A DNA stretch of 64,000 nucleotides. Origin: an uncultured Chloracidobacterium sp. (GTDB lineage Bacteria > Acidobacteriota > Blastocatellia > Pyrinomonadales > Pyrinomonadaceae). The notes under the pieces are model-generated. The model was not told the DNA's origin. It saw only the letters and a program-made list of their open reading frames with translations, and searched no databases. The DNA is taken from contig CALDGX010000232.1 of assembly GCA_937941715.1 (NCBI GenBank), forward strand, positions 1 through 64,000, given 5' to 3'. Shown one piece after another: positions 52,821 to 60,697 of this stretch (its first letter is position 1; each line of letters begins with the position of its first letter). The position numbers were made by a program, and so were the translations under genes.

Positions 52821-53339
52821 TCAACCGATCTGTTTTTCGAGCACAAGGTTGGTGCCGACCACGTCTCCGTACGGAAACATGAGCGTGCCAACCTGCCGAA
52901 AGCCAAATCTGTCGTAAAACCGGCGGGCCCGTTGATTCTCTTCCCAAACCCCGAGCCAGATCGTGTCAAATTCGCGTTCGGCGGCCAGTTCAACGCAGTT
53001 CGTCAACAGAGCCTCACCCGCACCGGTACCCCAAAGGCGCTCAAGAACATATAGCCTTTTAAGCTCGATCACTCGCTGGCCGCTGATGCCGTCGGTCGTC
53101 GAATAATCGACGAGCCGAGCGTAACCGACCGCTTTGCCGTCGATCGATGCGATCAGGAATGTCGAGGTCGGATCCTCGATCTCGTCGATGATCGTCGAAA
53201 CGGCAAATGATTCGGCAATGTAACCGGACAGGTTCCTCGATTCGTCTTGTTGGCAGTAGGCTTCGTAAAAGGTGGTAGTTGCCAGCACCGAGATCAAAAC
53301 GGCGTCATCCCGGTCGGCCTTTCGGATCGAAATATCCAT
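52821..53339 (-). CDS. GNAT-family N-acetyltransferase (spermidine-acetyltransferase-like)
   Basis: About 172 residues from the ATG at 53339; GGAGGT a few nt upstream fixes this start against a longer frame to 53375. GNAT motifs: ISIRKADRDDAVLISVLATTTF at the N-terminus (key part IRKADRDDA), ELKRLYVLERLWGTGAGEALL (acetyl-CoA loop WGTGAGEAL), and WLGVWEENQRARRFYDRFGF with the typical RAxxFYxRxGF. This wording is that of the SSAT-like/RimI-like GNATs acting on small amines or peptides. It follows the kinase gene by 20 nt on the same strand. Confidence 0.85.
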   Translation of the reverse strand: MDISIRKADRDDAVLISVLATTTFYEAYCQQDESRNLSGYIAESFAVSTIIDEIEDPTSTFLIASIDGKAVGYARLVDYSTTDGISGQRVIELKRLYVLERLWGTGAGEALLTNCVELAAEREFDTIWLGVWEENQRARRFYDRFGFRQVGTLMFPYGDVVGTNLVLEKQIG

Positions 53340-53359
53340 TTTCGTACCTCCGGCGGCCG

Positions 53360-56300
53360 TCAGACCGACCGCCAAAATCTGATCTTGCTGTCGAGGCCGA
53401 TACTGACGAGTGTCTTTCCGCCCTCGGCAAAAGCGATCTTCGAAATGCCCTTTTCAGACGCCGAAAGGGCAAATACCTGCAGGCCGCCCGCGGGCTCCCA
53501 AAATCGGATCAGACCGACGTCGGTCGCCGCCGCGAGCCTTGTCCCGTCCGGCGAAAACGCAATCGACGCGACACCGTTGCTAAAGCCGGCAAGCACGCGT
53601 ACGAGGCTCCAGTCGGACGTTCGCCATATCCTTATCGTATCATCGGCACCGCCGGTTGCAAGCAGCCGGCCATCGGCTGAAAAGGCAGTCGCCGTCACTG
53701 CCTCGGTGTGTCCGCGAAGGTCGGCGATCAAACCGCCGGAATCCATATCCCAGACCTTCACCGATCTATCATTGCTGCCGGTCGCGAGCAGCCTCGAATC
53801 GGGCGAGAATACCGCTGCCTTAACGATCGACGTGTGCCCTTCGAGCCTAAAGATCGGTATGCCGTCCGTGGGTCGAAAGACGGTGACCGCGCCCTGTGTG
53901 TCGGTCGCGGCGGCCCGCTGGTGATCGCCGGCAAGTTCGACCGCGATCACCGGACGCTCAAAAAGGTTGAATTCATTCAGCGTGGTCCCGTCGCCGGAGT
54001 TACGCACGGCCACATTGCCGCCTGAATCGCCATTGATGAATATCCCGCCGCTGGCTGATGAGATCGATGTGCCGGGCGACTTTCCGGAACGCTTGATCGA
54101 CCACTGACGTTCGCCGCTGGAAATATTCCAAACGGCGAACCGATTCTCGAGTGAATTAAAGCTGATTATCTGTTCGTCACCGTCGTTCGATGAAAATAAC
54201 GTTTCGCTCGAGGCTATACGGTCGCCGCCGATGTCCGCAATTCGCGTAATATTGACCTTAGTGTCGGCACCGGACGTCGCGATCAGGCGGCCGTCGGGCG
54301 ATATCCGCACGTCGTGAACGGCACCCCAATGCGGCTTCAGATCGGCAAGTATCTCACCGTTCTCCGGACTGAGCAGCCTCAGGGTGCGGTCCCAGCTCGA
54401 CGTTATCAGCGTGCTGCCGTCCGGCGTATATACGAGGCCCTTCACGTTCGCCCGATGCGGCCGGAGCACTTTGATCAGCTTTAGCGTCGCCGAGTCAAAA
54501 AGGCCGACCTCGCCCGAGAACATTCCGGCGGCGATCGTCTTGCCGAGCGGCGAATATGCCAGTGACCACGCGTAACTGTAGAGTTCGCGCGCAGCGACAT
54601 CATCGGGGTCCGAATCCTTTCGGGTCCAGTTGCCGATGTTGATCGCGGAGATAATGCCGGCGGAGGCGGCGGCCAGTTGCCGGCCGTCCGACGAGAACTC
54701 GGCCGCGTTGACCTCCAATGCCTGCCCAGCCCTTTCAAACCGATAGCTGCGAATTTCCCGGCCGCTCGCCGGATCCCATATCCTGAGTGTCCCGTCCGCC
54801 GAACCGCTCGCGACAAGCCGCCCGTCGGGCGATATCGCCAGTGCCCGGACGCGGGCAGTGTGGCCCGTCAGTTCACCGGCCGCATTGCCGGTCGCTGTGT
54901 CATATATCCTGATGGACGGCGACCTCGCCGTACCGGCCGCGACCGCGAATCGTTTGCCGTCTGGAAAGAACCGCATCGTCCACGCGCTTGTGTCAACGGC
55001 GGTCTGTGAGATCAGCTGTCCGTCGGCAGCGTCATAGATCCTGACCACGCCGTCGTCGCAAGCGGTGCCGAGCATCTTGCCGTCCGCCGAGAACGAAGTT
55101 GACCAAACTTCGTCGGGATGCGGCAGTGTCCGCACGCGCCCGGCCGGCTGTATCAGCCGCCGGAGCAGAAACCACTCAAATCCGCGCAGGTCCTCGCCGT
55201 TTGCCGCCTTCGAGGGGTCATATTTGTCAACGAGCTCGGCGGCACGGGCAACGTTCGCCGCCTCAAACTCCTTCGCTGCAAGCGTCATCTCGGCCGCGTA
55301 TGCCGCCCGGCGGTTGGCGGACGCCTGCGAACGAGCGTTCGCAAATTGCCATACGAAAGTCGCAAACCATCCGGCCAGCAACAGACCGACCACCGCTGCC
55401 GCCGTTATTGTCAGGCGGTGCCTGCGGGTGTATTTGCGAAATCGGTACATCGGCGACGCCGTCTTGGCAGCGATCGGTTCGTTTCTCAGCCAGCGTTCGA
55501 TGTCGGCGGCCAGGTCATCGACGGTCTGATACCGTTCGGGTGCCGCGGTCGAAAGCGTGTGCGTGAGTATGGATCGCAGATCTTCGTCCGCGATCTCGTC
55601 CCGCCCGATGAGGCGCCCGCTGCCGATCGCCGAGCTCATTTCCGAAAGGCTCTTGCCGGCCAGTTCGAACGGCCGATTTCCGGTCAGGATCTCAAAAAGA
55701 ATGACGCCGAGCGAGTAAACGTCGGTCGCGGTCGTTATGTTTTCGCCGCGGATCTGTTCCGGTGCCGCGTAATCAGGTGTAAGTGCGAGGCCGCGGACCG
55801 TGTTTCCGCCGCCGTCCGACTCGAGCAACTTGGCGATCCCGAAATCGAGCAGTACCGGCGTACCGTCGTCGCGGACGAGAATATTCTGCGGCTTAAGGTC
55901 GCGATGCACGACCAGATTCTGATGCGCAAAGCTGACAGCGTTACAGACCTTTTCAAACAGATGGAGCTTTTCGGCCGTAGTCAACCCTTTTTCACGGCAG
56001 TACCGGTCGATCGGCAGGCCATCGATGTTTTCCATCACCAGGAACGGCGTTCCGTTTGGCGACGTTCCGCCGTCGAGCAGGCGAGCGATGTTCGGGTGCT
56101 CGAGCCGCGCCAATATCTGGCGTTCGCGGCGAAAGTTGGCGGCATTTTCCGGTGAATCGAACAGCGGCGGGATCACCTTGACCGCTACCTTTTTTGAAAA
56201 ATCCTCTTCGCGCACCGCCAAGTAGACCGAGCCCATTCCGCCTCGCCCGATCAGGCTGACAAGGCGGTACGACCCAAATTTCTTGTCGATCAGCTGGTCG

Positions 56301-56533
56301 GCCTCCGCACGGGCGTCAAATGGCGGCATTTCCATTAATTCCCCGGACAGCTCGGCCGCGTCCAGGAGCGAAGACACCTCACGAAACAGTTCGGCATCAC
56401 TGCCGCACCGCTCGGCCAAAAATCGGGCGCGCTCCTCAGGGGCCGTGTCGAGTGCCTCGTCAAAGAGCCGGTCGACGGCCTGCCAACGCTCACGCTCGGC
56501 GTCGGAAGCCGAATTTTCCTTTGCGTTGCCCAT
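53360..56533 (-). CDS. Membrane serine/threonine kinase with WD40 propeller(s)
   Basis: A 1057-residue Hanks-type kinase. The N-terminal about 65 residues resemble an acidobacterial regulatory leader (WQAVDRLFDEALDTAPEERARFL). The kinase domain (about 91-350) shows the P-loop LIGRGGMGSVY, VAVKVIPP (catalytic Lys), HRDLKPQNILV and LDFGIAK. One membrane helix follows (about 376-398, LTITAAAVVGLLLAGWFATF). Then come WD40 repeats (about 470-1057) with many (V/L)xxxAFSxDGRxLAxxSxDxxxxxWD blades, probably two seven-bladed propellers outside the membrane. Its ATG directly follows the sigma factor's TAG with no gap, so the two are translated together. It probably senses or scaffolds at the envelope. 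Confidence 0.88.
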   Translation of the reverse strand: MGNAKENSASDAERERWQAVDRLFDEALDTAPEERARFLAERCGSDAELFREVSSLLDAAELSGELMEMPPFDARAEADQLIDKKFGSYRLVSLIGRGGMGSVYLAVREEDFSKKVAVKVIPPLFDSPENAANFRRERQILARLEHPNIARLLDGGTSPNGTPFLVMENIDGLPIDRYCREKGLTTAEKLHLFEKVCNAVSFAHQNLVVHRDLKPQNILVRDDGTPVLLDFGIAKLLESDGGGNTVRGLALTPDYAAPEQIRGENITTATDVYSLGVILFEILTGNRPFELAGKSLSEMSSAIGSGRLIGRDEIADEDLRSILTHTLSTAAPERYQTVDDLAADIERWLRNEPIAAKTASPMYRFRKYTRRHRLTITAAAVVGLLLAGWFATFVWQFANARSQASANRRAAYAAEMTLAAKEFEAANVARAAELVDKYDPSKAANGEDLRGFEWFLLRRLIQPAGRVRTLPHPDEVWSTSFSADGKMLGTACDDGVVRIYDAADGQLISQTAVDTSAWTMRFFPDGKRFAVAAGTARSPSIRIYDTATGNAAGELTGHTARVRALAISPDGRLVASGSADGTLRIWDPASGREIRSYRFERAGQALEVNAAEFSSDGRQLAAASAGIISAINIGNWTRKDSDPDDVAARELYSYAWSLAYSPLGKTIAAGMFSGEVGLFDSATLKLIKVLRPHRANVKGLVYTPDGSTLITSSWDRTLRLLSPENGEILADLKPHWGAVHDVRISPDGRLIATSGADTKVNITRIADIGGDRIASSETLFSSNDGDEQIISFNSLENRFAVWNISSGERQWSIKRSGKSPGTSISSASGGIFINGDSGGNVAVRNSGDGTTLNEFNLFERPVIAVELAGDHQRAAATDTQGAVTVFRPTDGIPIFRLEGHTSIVKAAVFSPDSRLLATGSNDRSVKVWDMDSGGLIADLRGHTEAVTATAFSADGRLLATGGADDTIRIWRTSDWSLVRVLAGFSNGVASIAFSPDGTRLAAATDVGLIRFWEPAGGLQVFALSASEKGISKIAFAEGGKTLVSIGLDSKIRFWRSV

Positions 56534-57103
56534 CTATTGTTTACCTGAAAGGTCGCGGTAGAGCCAGGCCTTGGCCTTTAGCCACTCTCGTTTGACGGTG
56601 ATCTCCGAGACGCCGATGACGGCGGCCGTTTCTTCCGCCGACAGCCCTCCAAAATAGCGAAGTTCGATGATGCGGGCCTTTCGCTCATCGATCCGGGCCA
56701 GCCGCTCAAGCGAATCGTTGAGGTCGATGACGCTGACGTCCGGCACCGGCGTCACGACGGCTATATCGTCGAGGCTGATGTGGTCGCTGCCGCCGCCCCG
56801 TTTGCTGTACAGTTTTGCCCGGGCCCGGTCGACCAGCATATGCCGCATAATGCGCGCCGCGACCGCAAAAAAGTGCGAACGGTCCTTCCAGTCGATCCCG
56901 TTCTGCGCCGACAGTCTCAGATAGGCTTCGTTAATGATCTCGGTCGTTTGCAGCGTTCCGCCGCGTTCGCGGCGGCGATACCGACTGGCGATCGTCCTCA
57001 GTTCGGCGTACACGTGAGGCAGCATTTCTTCGAGCGCGTTGTCGCTGCCGTCGCTCCAACGGCGCAGATATTGCGTGATCCTTTCCTGATCCGATGGCGT
57101 CAT
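56534..57103 (-). CDS. ECF-type RNA polymerase sigma factor (TIGR02999-like)
   Basis: About 189 residues from the ATG at 57103; a TTG at 57148 would add 15. Sigma-70 region 2 is seen in LPHVYAELRTIASRYRRRERG...TEIINEAYLRL and FFAVAARIMRHMLVDRARAKL; region 4 has LELRYFGGLSAEETAAVIGVSEITVKREWLKAKAWL (key part GGLSAEETAAVIGVSEITVKREW). The wording matches the group of acidobacterial/planctomycetal sigma factors found beside serine/threonine kinases. No anti-sigma gene is next to it; the linked kinase may do that job. It heads the sigma-kinase-GNAT unit and diverges from the lipoprotein gene. Confidence 0.88.
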   Translation of the reverse strand: MTPSDQERITQYLRRWSDGSDNALEEMLPHVYAELRTIASRYRRRERGGTLQTTEIINEAYLRLSAQNGIDWKDRSHFFAVAARIMRHMLVDRARAKLYSKRGGGSDHISLDDIAVVTPVPDVSVIDLNDSLERLARIDERKARIIELRYFGGLSAEETAAVIGVSEITVKREWLKAKAWLYRDLSGKQ

Positions 57104-57241
57104 CTTACGTTTTGCTCGCTGAAAATTCTGGAGAGTGTTGAGCGGCAATCAACAGTTTAGCGCAAAGTCGCACGGCAGACCCATTTCGCCGGCAAGCTCG
57201 CCGCAAAATGATACCATCCCGCCGATCTTCTCGCTTAAAGA

Positions 57242-57264
57242 GTTGAAGTCAACATCGTTTCAAC
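57242..57264. promoter_or_regulatory. Overlapping small inverted repeats before the lipoprotein start
   Basis: GTTGAagTCAAC (57242-57253) and a further TTCAAC (57259-57264) form overlapping inverted repeats just before the ATG at 57270, in the gap that divides the sigma-factor and lipoprotein genes. It could be an operator or a leader hairpin; weak. Confidence 0.2.
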
Positions 57265-57269
57265 AGACT

Positions 57270-57773
57270 ATGAAGAAATTACTTAGCATTTTTATGATCA
57301 CCGCAGCGGCATGTGCCGCGGGCTGTTCCTCCGCCGGACCCAATGCCGCCGCCGGCAACAGTTCGAACGCCGCAGCCTCGACGCCGTCAGCGACGCCCGC
57401 CCCTGCAGTGAGTGCAGCCAATTTCAACACCAACGCGAATACTGCCCAGGACACCGGCCCGCAGCGTATCAGTTTCGCCAAGGGAGCAAATTGGGGCACA
57501 GCCAATGTTACGCTCGCCCCGGGCACGGCCAAAAAATTTGTCGTTTCTGCCAAGAGCGGTCAGACGATGGACGTAGAACTGTCGTCGAAAGAAACGTCGG
57601 TCAATCTCATAAAAGGTAAGGCCGAAACGACCGAAGATTTTGGGTATCTGAATGCCGAACTCAAGTCCAACGGAGATTATGTCTTCGAGGTTCGCAACTC
57701 GACCAAAAAAGAGGTCAAAACCTCGGTCAAGGTGACGATCGAAAGTCCGTCGGACGAGCCTGACGAACAATAA
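57270..57773 (+). CDS. Predicted lipoprotein with PPC-like domain
   Basis: About 167 residues from the ATG at 57270. It has a signal peptide with a lipobox (ITAAACAAGC, acylated Cys near residue 19), then an Ala/Ser/Asn/Thr-rich spacer to about residue 65. A beta domain follows (SFAKGANWGTANVTLAPGTAKKFVV...SGQTMDVELSSKE, ending VRNSTKKEVKTSVKVTIES) that resembles a PPC jelly-roll, similar in pattern to the exported protein at 28612. It is anchored in the envelope. It diverges from the sigma/kinase operon, so it may belong to its regulon (inference). Confidence 0.68.
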   Translation: MKKLLSIFMITAAACAAGCSSAGPNAAAGNSSNAAASTPSATPAPAVSAANFNTNANTAQDTGPQRISFAKGANWGTANVTLAPGTAKKFVVSAKSGQTMDVELSSKETSVNLIKGKAETTEDFGYLNAELKSNGDYVFEVRNSTKKEVKTSVKVTIESPSDEPDEQ

Positions 57774-57819
57774 CGGCGGGGATAGCCGTCCTGTGCGGCT
57801 GCGATAGTACGTCGGCCGG

Positions 57820-57850
57820 AAAGGCCCACACCGAAAGGTCGTGGGCCTTT
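57820..57850 (+). terminator. Hairpin after the lipoprotein gene
   Basis: A perfect 10-bp stem AAAGGCCCAC / GTGGGCCTTT with an 11-nt loop. It ends in only three T then ACTATTT, so it is a moderate terminator. Confidence 0.6.
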
Positions 57851-57878
57851 ACTATTTCGCACTTTGGGGCGATCAAAC

Positions 57879-57914
57879 AAAAAAAGGGCATCTGACCGTC
57901 AGGTCAAATGCCTT
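57879..57914 (-). terminator. Terminator of tRNA-Pro
   Basis: The - strand reads GGCATTTGACC, loop TGAC, GGTCAGATGCC, then seven T. It lies about 14 nt after the tRNA 3' end. Confidence 0.82.
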
Positions 57915-57927
57915 ATTTTCAGGAAAA

Positions 57928-58004
<77 letters not shown>

Positions 58005-58044
58005 TTGAGTCAATCTACGAGTCTAAGTCACGGCAGTTGAAGTG

Positions 58045-58743
58045 TCAAACTGCGCCGTCATCTTGTTTCGGCTGCTTACCGAATTTATGCCTCAGTACCT
58101 CGATGATCGGCGGCAGCAGTGAAAGTACAACAACAAGGATGACGACCTTTTCGATATGGTCCTCGAGCTTAATATTAAATGCGCCCTCGATCGCCGTGCC
58201 CAGATAATAACCGGCCAGCACCATACTGAAGATCCAAAGGAAACCGCCGATGACGCTGAACATCAGGAATTTGGCGTACGGCATTTCGGCGGCACCGACC
58301 ACCAGCGGGGCAAAGGTCCGGACGATCGGGACGAACCTCGCCAGGATCACCGTTTTGACACCGTATTTTTCAAAGAACGCGTGAGCCTTGGCGACACGGC
58401 TGGGCTTAAAAATGAGCGAACTTTCACGGTTAAAGAGCGTTTTGCCCATCCAGCGGCCGGTCCAGTAACCGGTGCTGTCGCCGAGCACCGAACCGGCGAA
58501 AAACGCGGCCAGTACGAGGACCACGTTCAACTTGTCGGGCAATGTCCGGGCCATCAGGCCGGTGACGACGAGCAGGGAATCGCCGGGCAGGAAAAAGCCT
58601 ACCGCCAGGCCGGTTTCGGCAAAGACGATAAAGAAGAGCCCAAAATACACGTACCCGCCGAGCAGGCCGAGCATCCAGTCGATCAACAGCTTTGGGTTCA
58701 GAAAGTCCCTTACCTGATGAAAAAGTTCGGTTAAATATTCCAT
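58045..58743 (-). CDS. DedA-family membrane protein
   Basis: A 232-residue polytopic inner-membrane protein of the DedA (SNARE-associated/VTT) family, linked to lipid carrier recycling (undecaprenyl phosphate or phosphatidylethanolamine flipping) and to proton-motive-force balance. Seen: FAETGLAVGFFLPGDSLLVVTG (the conserved E and GDS re-entrant region), FAGSVLGDSTGYWTGRWMG, ILARFVPIVRTFAPLVVGAAEM (conserved R-F-P-x-x-R motif) and a final helix. Normal length. It lies 9 nt downstream of pcm. Confidence 0.92.
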   Translation of the reverse strand: MEYLTELFHQVRDFLNPKLLIDWMLGLLGGYVYFGLFFIVFAETGLAVGFFLPGDSLLVVTGLMARTLPDKLNVVLVLAAFFAGSVLGDSTGYWTGRWMGKTLFNRESSLIFKPSRVAKAHAFFEKYGVKTVILARFVPIVRTFAPLVVGAAEMPYAKFLMFSVIGGFLWIFSMVLAGYYLGTAIEGAFNIKLEDHIEKVVILVVVLSLLPPIIEVLRHKFGKQPKQDDGAV

Positions 58744-58752
58744 AGATCAGAT

Positions 58753-59433
58753 CTATTCGGCGGCCCAGCCGTGTTTGCCGATCAACGGCACAAAGGCACA
58801 CGGCCCGAAATTCTCCTGCGTATATCCCGCGGCCGTCCGCGTAACCCGGATCAGGTTTTGCGACCGCTGGCCTTCGCCGATCGGTATCACCAGGCGACCG
58901 CCGACCTTTAATTGCCGAACAAGCGGCTCAGGTATCGACGGCCCGCCGGCCGCGACCAGCATTGCGTCAAACGGATGATAGACGTCCCAACCGGCAGTGC
59001 CGTCACCGGCCTTTAGCGTTACGTTTCGAAACCCCAGATCCCGTAATCGCTGCTCGGCCTCGGCAGCCAGATTAGGCAATCGCTCGATGGCGAATACTTT
59101 GCGGGCGAGGCTCGCCAGGATCGCCGTCTGGTAGCCGGTTCCGGCGCCGATCTCGAGTATCTTCTCGTTTCCCTTGAGTTCGAGCAGTTCGGTCATACGG
59201 GCGACGATGAATGGCTGCGAGATAGTCTGGCCGCCGGCGATCGGCAGGGCGTTGTCCTTATAGGCCTGTGCCTTGAGCGCCTCAGGGACAAATTTATGCC
59301 GAGGCAGGTGCGCCATCACTTCGAGTACCGCGGTGTCGGCGATGTGATAGTGGTCTCGCAGCCGATCGACCATCGCGGCCCGAACCATCTCGTGGCCGTC
59401 GGCGATACCCTTTGAACGTGACGGAAAGCTCAT
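58753..59433 (-). CDS. pcm: Protein-L-isoaspartate O-methyltransferase
   Basis: A 226-residue SAM-dependent enzyme that methylates L-isoaspartyl residues to start repair of aged proteins. Seen: NALPIAGGQTISQPFIVARMTELL (substrate and SAM pre-motif, key part GGQTISQPFIVA), the SAM site ILEIGAGTGYQTAILA, VTLKAGDGTAGW, and the C-terminal LKVGGRLVIPIGEG. It is paired with surE, as in many bacteria, with 7 nt between them. The ATG at 59433 gives a normal length. Confidence 0.94.
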   Translation of the reverse strand: MSFPSRSKGIADGHEMVRAAMVDRLRDHYHIADTAVLEVMAHLPRHKFVPEALKAQAYKDNALPIAGGQTISQPFIVARMTELLELKGNEKILEIGAGTGYQTAILASLARKVFAIERLPNLAAEAEQRLRDLGFRNVTLKAGDGTAGWDVYHPFDAMLVAAGGPSIPEPLVRQLKVGGRLVIPIGEGQRSQNLIRVTRTAAGYTQENFGPCAFVPLIGKHGWAAE

Positions 59434-59440
59434 TTACCTC

Positions 59441-60193
59441 TTACGTATTCCAGTCCTTTAGATGTTCGAGAACGTGGTGGTTGGTCAGGTCGCTCCGCAT
59501 CGGGGTGATCGACACATAACCCTCGGCGATCGCCTCGAAATCAGTTCCGCCCTCGGCCCGAAACCCCTCGCGAAGCTCGCCGATCCAATAGTATGGCTTG
59601 CCCCGCGGATCGATGTGTTCGCTGATAACTGGTCGGGCGGTCTTGAAACCCTGTTTGGTGACACGCAGGCCGGCCGGTACGCCTTTCGGGACGTTGACAT
59701 TCAATAACGTGCCGTGCGGTATGCCCTCAGCGATCGCTTTAGCGGTAACCTCGCGGGCGATCCTGGCCGACTCGGTAAAGTCGTGCGAGCGTGTCGAGGT
59801 CAGGCTGAACGCGAGTCCCGGCACACCGAGTATCGTCGCCTCGAGCGCCCCGGCAACAGTGCCGGAATACGTCGCGTCGTCGCCGAGATTGGCTCCGTGA
59901 TTGATACCCGAACAGCAAATGTGCGGAGCCTCAGCCGCCGGCAGTATCTTGTTCAGCGCCAGTGTGACGCAGTCGGTCGGTGTGCCGTCGACCGTCCAGT
60001 GGCGTTCGTCGATCTGACGTATCCGCAGGGGGCGGGCGAGCGTCAGGCTGTGAGCTGCGCCGCTCATCTCAGATTCCGGAGCGACGACGTAAACATCGCC
60101 GATCTCGCTCAGGGCCGCCTCGAGTGCGGCGATGCCGTCCGAGTGGATGCCGTCGTCGTTGGTGATCAGTATTCTGGTTCGTTCGTTGTTCAT
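59441..60193 (-). CDS. surE: 5'/3'-nucleotidase SurE
   Basis: About 250 residues from the ATG at 60193; a longer frame to 60250 would read through the upstream inverted repeat and lacks family similarity. It is a metal-dependent survival-protein nucleotidase. Seen: ILITNDDGIHSDGI (metal Asp-Asp), VVAPESEMSGAAHSLTL, DGTPTDCVTLAL, SGINHGANLGDDATYSGTVAGALEA and the C-terminal SITPMRSDLTNH. It is active on nucleoside monophosphates. It is the second gene of rpsU-surE-pcm-dedA. There is no good Shine-Dalgarno. Confidence 0.94.
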   Translation of the reverse strand: MNNERTRILITNDDGIHSDGIAALEAALSEIGDVYVVAPESEMSGAAHSLTLARPLRIRQIDERHWTVDGTPTDCVTLALNKILPAAEAPHICCSGINHGANLGDDATYSGTVAGALEATILGVPGLAFSLTSTRSHDFTESARIAREVTAKAIAEGIPHGTLLNVNVPKGVPAGLRVTKQGFKTARPVISEHIDPRGKPYYWIGELREGFRAEGGTDFEAIAEGYVSITPMRSDLTNHHVLEHLKDWNT

Positions 60194-60211
60194 CTGGGGG
60201 TAAAAACTGGA

Positions 60212-60255
60212 AAAAGGTGAAAAAGCGAAACTACTTTTCCACTTTTTCACCTTTT
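60212..60255 (-). terminator. AT-rich 14-bp inverted repeat between rpsU and surE
   Basis: AAAAGGTGAAAAAG (60212-60225) is matched perfectly by CTTTTTCACCTTTT (60242-60255) with a 16-nt loop; on the - strand more T-rich sequence follows. It can act as an attenuator after rpsU or bidirectionally. The stem is mostly A-T, so its strength is uncertain. Confidence 0.5.
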
Positions 60256-60276
60256 ATTTTTTCATTGCCGATCGGC

Positions 60277-60516
60277 TTACCGGCTGGGCGGTGCTGCCGG
60301 GCGGGGAGCCGTATTGTTCATCGGCCGCTGCTGGCGGAAACGACGGCGGTTGCGTTTTCGTGCATTTGCCGATTTGAGTTTTGCCTTCTGCGACGGCGGA
60401 ATGAAGTGTGCATGCTTCTTGAGATCTTTGATGATCTCTTCGCTGATCACTTTCCGCTTAAAGCGTCGAAGCGCAGATTCGATCGATTCGTTCGAATTAA
60501 CTGTAATATATGCCAT
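60277..60516 (-). CDS. rpsU: 30S ribosomal protein bS21
   Basis: A 79-residue basic protein. The core matches bS21 (SIESALRRFKRKVISEEII, KKHAHFIPPSQKAKLKSANARKRNRRR). After about residue 62 there is a Pro/Arg/Asn-rich tail (PMNNTAPRPAAPPSR), longer than in E. coli but of a kind seen in many phyla. A strong RBS (AGGGGGTGAGA) precedes the ATG. bS21 works at the platform of the small subunit near the anti-Shine-Dalgarno end of 16S rRNA. It heads the unit with surE. Confidence 0.93.
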   Translation of the reverse strand: MAYITVNSNESIESALRRFKRKVISEEIIKDLKKHAHFIPPSQKAKLKSANARKRNRRRFRQQRPMNNTAPRPAAPPSR

Positions 60517-60697
60517 TTATCGTCTCACCCCCTTTCGGCTAAAGATACGCTCCCAAGAGCAAACCATTATTTAACTACTTTTCGGCACGAAACGCAAGGC
60601 CGAACATATCCGGCGCGGCCTGCCCGCCGGAGGGTGATTGACCGGGGCCGCGACCCGTGCGATTATCATCACGACCAAACTTAAAAAGCGGCAATAA

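Noticed and set aside
55118..56155. A 345-codon open frame opposite the kinase gene
   Set aside because: Lies across the kinase domain coding region and has no recognisable features.
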